DNA from: an uncultured Bacteroidales bacterium
GTDB taxonomy: Bacteria; Bacteroidota; Bacteroidia; Bacteroidales; Bacteroidaceae
DNA: 20,749 nucleotides
Assembly: GCA_937906165.1 (NCBI GenBank)
Contig: CALCYA010000119.1
Span: 1-20,749 of the forward strand
Direction: 5' to 3'
Below are positions 14,869-20,749 of the stretch, one piece after another (positions within the stretch are counted from its first letter, which is position 1; each line of letters begins with the position of its first letter). The position numbers and the translations under genes are program-made. The notes under the pieces were generated by a model, which saw only the letters and a list, made by a program, of their open reading frames with translations, was not told the DNA's origin and made no database searches.

Positions 14869-14876
14869 TACTTTCG
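14869..14876 (+). promoter_or_regulatory. Possible -7 element for the RecD-like helicase gene
   Basis: TACTTTCG is one base from TAnnTTTG, with ATTG 20 bp upstream as a weak -33. A transcript from here would have a leader of about 55 nt. It lies opposite the -7 box of the divergent operon (14882-14889). Confidence 0.3.
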
Positions 14877-14881
14877 TGTCG

Positions 14882-14889
14882 CAAAAATA
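14882..14889 (-). promoter_or_regulatory. Likely -7 element for the 290-aa/DUF3822/rsmD operon
   Basis: The minus strand reads TATTTTTG, a full match to TAnnTTTG, 35 bp before the ATG at 14846. No perfect TTTG -33 box was seen; the upstream stretch is T-rich (ATTTTCG). Confidence 0.5.
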
Positions 14890-14938
14890 AGAAATAAAAA
14901 CGAAAATCCGTTTTTATATACATTTTTTTATTGAAAAA

Positions 14939-16366
14939 GTGATAAATAAATATTTAGCCTCGCAAATTAAATCAAATTTTCCTTTCAATCCAACAGCTGA
15001 GCAGGAAAATTGTCTTGAAAATATATCGGAATTCATACTTTCGGCCGATGACCGCAAAGTATTCATGCTGTGCGGATATGCCGGAACGGGTAAGACCACT
15101 CTTATATCGGCTCTTGTGAAGACGATGTCACAACTCGAGAGACGTTGTGTCCTGTTGGCTCCTACAGGGCGTGCGGCAAAGGTGTTCTCTTCCTATTCGG
15201 GCAAGAGTGCATATACCATCCACAAATGGATATACCGCCAGAAATCGATACTTAACGGCTCACCGTTCGTGCTTATGGAGAACAGGGCCATAAATACCCT
15301 GTTCATCGTTGATGAGGCTTCAATGATAGCCAATGAGGGTGGTTCGGTGTTCGGTACGGGTGCGTTGCTCGATGACCTTATAGAGTTTGTCTATTCCGGC
15401 CAGGGTTGTTCTCTATTGTTGCTTGGTGATACAGCCCAGCTTCCTCCAGTGGGTGAGGTGCTCTCTCCGGCCCTTTCGGCGGAGTATCTGCGCTCGATGT
15501 TTCTGGATGTAACGAGGGTGGAACTCACACACGTCATGCGCCAACTCGACGGTTCGGGTGTCCTGCAGAATGCCACCATGCTGCGCGATATCATACGGAG
15601 TGGCGAGTGTGGTTTTGTCCCTAAAGTGAAACTGAAGGGATTTGCAGATATCTGTGTGGTAACAGGTGAAGAGCTGATTGAGGCGATAGAGGGCAGCTAC
15701 TCCTCGGTTGGCGTCGAAGATACTATAGTGCTGTGCCGTTCCAACAGGCGCGCTAATGTCTACAACGAGGGCATACGCCGCCGTATTCTCTACCGCGAAG
15801 AGGAACTGAACCGTGGGGATATGCTTATGGTGGTGAAGAACAACTACTATTGGCGTGAGGTGTTGGGTAAGGAGGATAAATCCTTGCTTGACAAGATTGA
15901 CTTCATAGCCAACGGTGATGTGGCACAGATTGTCCGTGTGGGTGGTATCGAGGAGATGTATGGCTTCCGTTATGCCGAGGTCACCCTTTCACTTATCGAC
16001 TATGAGGATTGCGAGATTGATGTGATGATAATGCTCGACACCTTGACAAGTGAATCGCCTTCGCTGACACGCGACGAGAACGAGCGCCTTTTTACTGCGG
16101 TATGGGAGGATTATCCCGAGATACGTTCAAAGCGTAAGCGCATGGAGGCGCTCCGCAATAATCCTTATTATAATGCTCTGCAGGTTAAGTACGGTTATGC
16201 CGTCACATGCCACAAGGCGCAGGGTGGGCAATGGTGCAACGTCTTCCTTGACCAGGGATATGTTACCGAAGATATGATGAATGCAGACTATTATCGTTGG
16301 TTGTATACCGCGTTTACCCGTGCAACGGAAAAACTCTATCTTGTCAACTGGAGAGTGAGCGAGTAA
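14939..16366 (+). CDS. RecD-like superfamily 1 DNA helicase
   Basis: The 475-residue protein has SF1 helicase motifs: Walker A GYAGTGKT at 46-53; APTGRAA (motif Ia); TLFIVDEASMI (Walker B); LLLLGDTAQLPPVG (motif III); TVLCRSNRRAN (motif IV area); VTCHKAQGGQW (motif V) and YTAFTRATEKLYLVNW (motif VI). This matches the RecD/UvrD_C_2-type 5'-3' helicases annotated as 'ATP-dependent RecD-like' in Bacteroidetes. It lacks the N-terminal domain of full RecD2, so it is a short standalone form. The start is GTG at 14939 (MINKYLASQIKSNFPF); the next in-frame ATG is at codon 43 and would cut into the ATP site. It is divergent from the 290-aa gene and converges on alaS across a strong hairpin. No RecB/RecC partner is nearby. 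Confidence 0.9.
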   Translation: MINKYLASQIKSNFPFNPTAEQENCLENISEFILSADDRKVFMLCGYAGTGKTTLISALVKTMSQLERRCVLLAPTGRAAKVFSSYSGKSAYTIHKWIYRQKSILNGSPFVLMENRAINTLFIVDEASMIANEGGSVFGTGALLDDLIEFVYSGQGCSLLLLGDTAQLPPVGEVLSPALSAEYLRSMFLDVTRVELTHVMRQLDGSGVLQNATMLRDIIRSGECGFVPKVKLKGFADICVVTGEELIEAIEGSYSSVGVEDTIVLCRSNRRANVYNEGIRRRILYREEELNRGDMLMVVKNNYYWREVLGKEDKSLLDKIDFIANGDVAQIVRVGGIEEMYGFRYAEVTLSLIDYEDCEIDVMIMLDTLTSESPSLTRDENERLFTAVWEDYPEIRSKRKRMEALRNNPYYNALQVKYGYAVTCHKAQGGQWCNVFLDQGYVTEDMMNADYYRWLYTAFTRATEKLYLVNWRVSE

Positions 16367-16401
16367 CGGGAAATATATTGGATGAGCATAGACTTATGGT
16401 G

Positions 16402-16448
16402 ATAAAAGCGATATGCGCCGGCAAACAGCCGGCGCATATCGCTTTTAT
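16402..16448. terminator. Perfect 21-bp hairpin between the helicase gene and alaS
   Basis: The arms 16402-16422 and 16428-16448 are exact reverse complements around the 5-nt loop AAACA. The outer ends are ATAAAAGCG and CGCTTTTAT, giving an A/T-rich base on both sides, and the inner stem is GCGCCGGC. It lies between convergent stops (16366 and 16460) and should work in both directions. Confidence 0.9.
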
Positions 16449-16459
16449 GTCATTCTCCG

Positions 16460-19078
16460 TTATCCTTCGATAATCTCGAATACCTTGTCAATGGCAGCCT
16501 TTATGCCGGCAGGGTTCTTACCGCCTGCCTGTGCAAAGTGTGCCTGACCGCCACCGCCGCCCTGCATCTCGCGGGCAGCCTGTCCTACGATCTTGCCGGC
16601 GTTGATGCCGCGCTCCACAAGGTCGGCACTTGCCGAGATTGTGAGCTGTGGCTTCTCGTTGTAGATGCTGCCGACAACCACCAACAGGTTCTCGGGCTGC
16701 TCCTGACGCAACATGAACACAATGTCCTTGACAGTTGCAGGTGCAGCAGGGAGTACCGCGCTGATGTAACGCATGCCGCCCTTCTCCTTGATCTCCTTAA
16801 GCAAATCGTTCTTCATTGTTGCAGCCTTCTCCTTTGCGTACTCCTCAATCTCCTTCTTGAGCTCGGCGTTCTCTGCAATTGACTTTGCAATTGTTGCCTT
16901 GAGGTTAGGTACGTTATTGAAGAGGGCGTGGATCTCCTTCATCAGTGTCTGTAACTTGTAGAGGTGGTTCTCGAGAGCCTCGCCTGTTATCGCCTCGATA
17001 CGGCGCACGCCTGCTGCAACGGAGCTTTCGCTGATGATTTTCACCATACCGATCTTGCCTGTTGACTCTACGTGTGTGCCGCCGCAGAACTCTATTGAGC
17101 TACCGAACTGTACCACACGTACATGGTCGCCGTACTTCTCGCCGAAGAGGGCAATGGCTCCCAGTTGCTTTGCATCTTCGATGGGGATGTTGCGGTGGTC
17201 GGTGAGCTGGATGTTCTCGCGGATACGTGCGTTCACAATACGCTCAACCTGCTCTATCTCCTCGTCGGTAACCTTCTGGAAGTGTGAGAAGTCGAAGCGG
17301 ATGGCGTCGGGTGTAACGAGTGAACCCTTCTGCTCCACATGGGTACCGAGTACCTGGCGGAGTGCCTGGTCGAGCAGGTGGGTACAAGAGTGGTTGGCCG
17401 CACATGCAGCACGCTTCTCCTTGTTGACCTCGGCGCTGAATGTGGCAGCGGGGTCTGCAGGGAGTTTCTTTGTTATGTGGATAGGGAGGTTGTTCTCCTT
17501 CTTTGTGTCGATGACCTCGATGCGCTCCTCGCCGCATACAAGGAAGCCTGTGTCGCCTACCTGACCTCCGCTTTCTGCATAGAATGGAGTCTCCTTGAGG
17601 ACAATCTGGTAGAGTGTCTGGTTCTTCTGCTTTGTCTGGCGGTAGCGCAGGATTGTTGTCTCCTTCTCGGTGTTGTCATAGCCGACAAATGTACAGTCAC
17701 CCTCGTTCACTGTCACCCAGTCGCCGTTCTCCACGGCAGCAGCGTTGCGTGCGCGTGTCTTCTGCTTGAGCATCTCCTCGTCGAACTGTGACATGTTCAC
17801 GGTGAGGCCGTTCTCGCGCAGGATAAGCTGTGTGAGGTCAATGGGGAATCCGTATGTGTCGTAAAGGGTGAATGCCTCAACACCGTTTATCTCGCTGTTG
17901 CCGGCGCCCTTTGTTGCAGCGATGATCTTGTCAAGCATCTGCATACCTGTGGCAAGAGTGCGAAGGAATGACTCCTCCTCCTCCTTTATCACCTTTGTGA
18001 TAAGCTCCTGCTGCTGTTTCAACTCGGGGTATGCGTCGCCCATATTCTCGATGAGGGTGGGGACGAGCTTGTACATGAATGCCTGCTTCTGGCCAAGGAA
18101 TGTGTAACCGTAGCGTACAGCACGGCGCAGTATGCGGCGGATTACATAACCGGCCTTTGCGTTTGAAGGCAACTGACCGTCGGTAATTGAGAATGAAATT
18201 GTACGTATGTGGTCTGCAATAACGCGCATTGCGATGTCGGTCTGTGCATCATCACCGTACTTCTTGCTGGAAATCTCGCCGATAGTCTTGATGATGGGCT
18301 GGAACACGTCGGTATCATAGTTCGACTGCTTGCCCTGGAGTGCCATACAGAGGCGCTCGAAGCCCATACCGGTGTCAATTACCTTTGCCGGCAGCTCCTC
18401 GAGGTGACCGTCTGCCATGCGGTTGTACTGCATGAACACGAGGTTCCATATCTCAATTACCTGTGGGTGTGAACCGTTAACAAGGTCGCGTCCGGGAATT
18501 GCCGCACGCTCCTCGTCGCTGCGGAGGTCAATATGGATCTCGCTGCAAGGACCACAAGGGCCTGTGTCGCCCATCTCCCAGAAATTGTCCTTGAGGTTGC
18601 CGTTGAGGATGCGCTCTACAGGAAGGTGCTTCTCCCATATTGAGGCTGCCTCGTTGTCACGCTCAAGTCCCTCGCTTGCCGCGCCCTCGAAAACTGTTGC
18701 ATAGAGGCGGTTGGGGTCGAGCTTTACAACCTCGGTGAGGTACTCCCATGCCCAGTCGATAGCATCCTGCTTGAAGTAGTCGCCGAATGACCAGTTTCCG
18801 AGCATCTCGAACATTGTGTGGTGGTATGTATCGTGACCGACCTCTTCAAGGTCGTTGTGCTTGCCGCTTACGCGCAGACATTTCTGTGAGTCTGCTACGC
18901 GCTTGCTCTTGGCAGGGGCATTGCCCAAAATGATATCCTTGAACTGGTTCATTCCTGCATTTGTGAACATGAGCGTGGGGTCGTCCTTGACAACCATAGG
19001 TGCAGAGGGTACAATGAGGTGGCCCTTCTGCTCGAAGAACTTCTTGAAAGAATCTCTAATCTCTTTTGATGTGAGCAT
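16460..19078 (-). CDS. alaS: Alanine--tRNA ligase
   Basis: AlaRS charges tRNA-Ala and removes mischarged serine and glycine. The 872 residues match the usual length. The class II catalytic domain starts at once (SKEIRDSFKKFFEQKGH, MFTNAGMNQFKD, HHTMFEMLGNWSFGDYF, GDTGPCGPCSEIH). The editing domain carries the zinc residues HSCTH (His563, His567) and CGGTH (Cys665, His669). The C-terminal DHHA1 domain has GGGGGQAHFAQAGGKNP. All parts are intact. Its minus-strand promoter box lies about 80 bp upstream, with the M23/MerR pair divergent; this order is typical of the phylum. The codons are strongly biased, as expected for a highly expressed gene. Confidence 0.98.
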   Translation of the reverse strand: MLTSKEIRDSFKKFFEQKGHLIVPSAPMVVKDDPTLMFTNAGMNQFKDIILGNAPAKSKRVADSQKCLRVSGKHNDLEEVGHDTYHHTMFEMLGNWSFGDYFKQDAIDWAWEYLTEVVKLDPNRLYATVFEGAASEGLERDNEAASIWEKHLPVERILNGNLKDNFWEMGDTGPCGPCSEIHIDLRSDEERAAIPGRDLVNGSHPQVIEIWNLVFMQYNRMADGHLEELPAKVIDTGMGFERLCMALQGKQSNYDTDVFQPIIKTIGEISSKKYGDDAQTDIAMRVIADHIRTISFSITDGQLPSNAKAGYVIRRILRRAVRYGYTFLGQKQAFMYKLVPTLIENMGDAYPELKQQQELITKVIKEEEESFLRTLATGMQMLDKIIAATKGAGNSEINGVEAFTLYDTYGFPIDLTQLILRENGLTVNMSQFDEEMLKQKTRARNAAAVENGDWVTVNEGDCTFVGYDNTEKETTILRYRQTKQKNQTLYQIVLKETPFYAESGGQVGDTGFLVCGEERIEVIDTKKENNLPIHITKKLPADPAATFSAEVNKEKRAACAANHSCTHLLDQALRQVLGTHVEQKGSLVTPDAIRFDFSHFQKVTDEEIEQVERIVNARIRENIQLTDHRNIPIEDAKQLGAIALFGEKYGDHVRVVQFGSSIEFCGGTHVESTGKIGMVKIISESSVAAGVRRIEAITGEALENHLYKLQTLMKEIHALFNNVPNLKATIAKSIAENAELKKEIEEYAKEKAATMKNDLLKEIKEKGGMRYISAVLPAAPATVKDIVFMLRQEQPENLLVVVGSIYNEKPQLTISASADLVERGINAGKIVGQAAREMQGGGGGQAHFAQAGGKNPAGIKAAIDKVFEIIEG

Positions 19079-19159
19079 ATTTGTATGATTTTATTATTCT
19101 TAAATGCTTTTACGCGCTTTCCTGATGTCGCATTTGTGGTGCCTTTCTTGCGCGCCGCG

Positions 19160-19167
19160 CAAAGTTA
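19160..19167 (-). promoter_or_regulatory. Likely -7 element for alaS
   Basis: The minus strand reads TAACTTTG followed by CGC, a perfect TAnnTTTG. It lies 81 bp before the alaS ATG, so the leader would be about 75 nt, beginning GC-rich (GCGCGGCGCGC). No clear TTTG -33 was found. I saw no T-box or other known riboswitch in the leader. Between this box and the divergent promoter (19168-19281) nothing stands out. Confidence 0.5.
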
Positions 19168-19281
19168 CAACTTTTTAATGAAATATTATGCTCTGTGGCT
19201 GAATATAATTAAGCAGTGGCTGTTATAATGCCCCTTAAAGCCTGCTGTTGTGTTACAACAAGTTAAAACAACACTCTTGTG

Positions 19282-19312
19282 TTTGTAAATTTTTTATGTT
19301 TTACTATCTTTG
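19282..19312 (+). promoter_or_regulatory. Strong Bacteroidetes-type promoter for the M23/MerR operon
   Basis: TTTG (19282-19285), a spacer of exactly 19 bp, then TATCTTTG (19305-19312) match the -33/-7 consensus at every fixed position. Transcription should begin near 19320, leaving a leader of about 38 nt before the ATG at 19358. Confidence 0.8.
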
Positions 19313-19357
19313 CACAAAAGTGCGGAATTTGTTTCCGGTCACAGCGGAATTCTACAG

Positions 19358-20338
19358 ATGGGAAAGAGAAAAGTCTATTACATATTCAATCCTGAAACCA
19401 GGACATACGACCGCGTCTATCCGAACCTCGCCCAGAAGTTCCTGACGATTGTGCGCCGCTGTGTATATTATATCATTTTCGGCGGCCTCTCGTTTCTGCT
19501 TTTCTCCCTGCTTTTCGAGAAACCTGTGGTGCGTGAGTTCGAGAGCGAGAACTCGCAGTTGCTTGCACAGTATCAGGTCCTTTCGCAACGCCTTGACAAG
19601 GCATTGCTGGTGCAAGAGGATATCAGACAGCGCGATGACAATCTTTATCGAGTGATGCTTGATGCAGAACCGGCCTTCTCCGAGGCACGTAATGCCGGCT
19701 ATGCAGGTACCAACCGTTACGACGAGTTGCTCAAGATGGACAATTCGGAACTTATTGTCGAGACAACACAAAAGCTCGACCTGCTTGAAAAGCAACTCTA
19801 CCTGCAGATAAAGTCGTTCGATGAGGTCGTGGCGTTGAACGAAGAGGCAAAAGACCGTATAAACCACATTCCTTCGATACAGCCTATCGCTAACCGCGAT
19901 CTCAAGCGTACCGCTTCGGGTTACGGTTATCGTATGGACCCCATATACAATGTGCGCAAGTTCCACAAAGGTATGGATTTCTCTTGCGACAAGAAGACAC
20001 CCGTATATGCTACCGCTGACGGTGTAGTCGAGGCTGCGCAGTGGCAACGGGGTTATGGATATACCGTAATCATAGACCATGGTTATGGCTACAAGACCCT
20101 TTATGCCCATCTGCTCGACAAGAAGTTCCTTGTAAAGAAAGGACAGAAGGTGGTGCGCGGTGAACAGATTGCATTCAGTGGAAACTCCGGTAAAAGTTCC
20201 GGACCTCACCTCCACTATGAGGTTATTGTAAAAGGGCAGAATGTGAATCCTGTAAACTACTATTTTATGGACCTTGATGCCGAGGGATACGACCAGATGT
20301 TACAGATGGCCGAGAACCACGGCAAGATATATGACTGA
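19358..20338 (+). CDS. M23 family (LytM-type) metallopeptidase, membrane-anchored
   Basis: The 326-residue protein likely cuts peptide cross-links of peptidoglycan or activates other murein enzymes. A short cytoplasmic N-terminus (MGKRKVYYIFNPETRTYDRV) leads to one membrane helix near 35-52 (IIFGGLSFLLFSLLF). A probable coiled coil covers about 58-165. The LytM domain has the zinc ligands H203-x3-D207 (HKGMD) and the HLH motif H284-L-H286 (HLHYE), so it looks catalytically complete. Start choice: the TTG-initiated frame from 19310 would overlap the -7 box, so the ATG at 19358 is used. The MerR gene begins 1 bp after its stop, or overlaps it. Confidence 0.93.
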   Translation: MGKRKVYYIFNPETRTYDRVYPNLAQKFLTIVRRCVYYIIFGGLSFLLFSLLFEKPVVREFESENSQLLAQYQVLSQRLDKALLVQEDIRQRDDNLYRVMLDAEPAFSEARNAGYAGTNRYDELLKMDNSELIVETTQKLDLLEKQLYLQIKSFDEVVALNEEAKDRINHIPSIQPIANRDLKRTASGYGYRMDPIYNVRKFHKGMDFSCDKKTPVYATADGVVEAAQWQRGYGYTVIIDHGYGYKTLYAHLLDKKFLVKKGQKVVRGEQIAFSGNSGKSSGPHLHYEVIVKGQNVNPVNYYFMDLDAEGYDQMLQMAENHGKIYD

Positions 20339-20339
20339 T

Positions 20340-20690
20340 ATGGCACTCAACAAGAATAAGGACTTGAAGATGTATTACTCCATTAAGGAGGTTGCAGCGG
20401 AACTGCAGGTGACAGAAACCACATTGCGCTATTGGGAGACCGTCTTTCCGCAGGTATCTCCTTATAAAGGGGCTAATGGCGTTCGCCGTTATACAAAGGA
20501 TGATATCAAGACTTTGCGCACGATATATCATCTTGTCAAGGAGCGTGGGTTAACCCTCTCCGGTGCAAAGAAACAGTTCAAATCGGGTGGCCCAAAAGAG
20601 AGTGCCGAAAATGTAAGCGAGGTCATTGATAGACTTAAGGCCATACGTGAGGAGTTGTTGGGAATAAAAGGACAATTGGAAATGATGTGA
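20340..20690 (+). CDS. MerR family transcriptional regulator
   Basis: The 116-residue protein has a winged helix-turn-helix of MerR type at its N-terminus (YYSIKEVAAELQVTETTLRY, then WETVFPQVSP and GVRRYTKDDIKTLRTIYHLV). A short C-terminal helix follows (VIDRLKAIREELLGIKGQLE), which would form the dimer coiled coil. It lacks a longer effector-binding domain, so any ligand is unknown. The start MALNKNKDLK at 20340 matches the usual form of this Bacteroidetes family; ATG 20331 (MTDMALN) would overlap the M23 stop by 8 bp and is possible. It is co-transcribed with the M23 gene. A perfect 54-bp palindrome follows the stop. Confidence 0.9.
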   Translation: MALNKNKDLKMYYSIKEVAAELQVTETTLRYWETVFPQVSPYKGANGVRRYTKDDIKTLRTIYHLVKERGLTLSGAKKQFKSGGPKESAENVSEVIDRLKAIREELLGIKGQLEMM

Positions 20691-20695
20691 TAATG

Positions 20696-20749
20696 ACTAT
20701 ATAAACAACAAATGGTGAGTAGCTACTCACCATTTGTTGTTTATATAGT
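20696..20749. terminator. Perfect 54-bp palindrome after the MerR gene
   Basis: Arms 20696-20722 and 20723-20749 (27 bp each) are exact reverse complements with no spacer; the centre is GAGTAGCTACTC and the ends are ACTATATAAA / TTTATATAGT. It begins 5 bp after the stop codon and reaches the window edge exactly, so a convergent gene may follow outside. A hairpin terminator is the simplest reading. Confidence 0.8.

Noticed and set aside
19079..19160. T-box or other riboswitch in the alaS leader
   Set aside because: No T-box sequence or antiterminator/terminator pair was seen, and Bacteroidetes are not known for T-boxes; only a weak 6-bp AAATGC/GCATTT pairing is present.
19352..20215. 287-codon minus-strand open frame opposite the M23 gene
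   Set aside because: It lies wholly antisense to an intact LytM-domain gene and has a shadow-like composition.

Overview
The window looks like chromosomal DNA from a member of the Bacteroidales (Bacteroides/Prevotella-like). Three things support this. Several genes are preceded by TAnnTTTG-type -7 elements, the clearest being TTTG-N19-TATCTTTG before the M23 peptidase gene. The families are typical of the phylum: a TonB-receptor-like outer-membrane barrel with a carboxypeptidase-like N-terminal domain, a DUF3822 protein next to rsmD, surface-type lipoproteins and a GHL10 glycosidase. Recognisable ribosome binding sites are few. Most of the region is ordinary housekeeping and envelope DNA; no phage, plasmid, CRISPR or rRNA/tRNA genes were seen.

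Layout, left to right. The tail of a membrane protein (to 68) meets a four-helix-bundle (23S IVS-type) gene on the minus strand, flanked by inverted AT-rich repeats. Next are uvrA (minus), then a GHL10 lipoprotein plus a GNAT acetyltransferase as a plus-strand pair. A minus-strand pair follows: a lipoprotein gene and, 3 bp behind it, a divergent sigma-70-like factor. Upstream of that pair lie two tandem 85-bp repeats and a partial third. A small unknown gene (minus) and a large outer-membrane barrel gene (plus) come next, then a cardiolipin synthase-like gene (plus). After this is a minus-strand operon of an unknown membrane-anchored protein, a DUF3822 protein and rsmD. A RecD-like helicase gene (plus) converges on alaS (minus). 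Last comes an M23 peptidase/MerR pair (plus).

Functional themes are nucleic-acid repair and translation (uvrA, RecD-like helicase, rsmD, alaS) and envelope building (GHL10 and M23 murein enzymes, cardiolipin synthase, outer-membrane barrel, lipoproteins).

The most unusual material is non-coding. (1) The tandem 85-bp repeat differs between copies mainly by paired, compensatory changes in predicted stems, so a folded structure is being conserved; each copy also carries a TATATTTG box facing the lipoprotein-sigma operon. (2) The four-helix-bundle gene sits inside matching inverted repeats built from 10-bp units that overlap its start and stop codons, like a small mobile cassette. (3) Five gene ends carry perfect, locus-specific hairpins with arms of 12 to 27 bp and no mismatch; two have no spacer at all.
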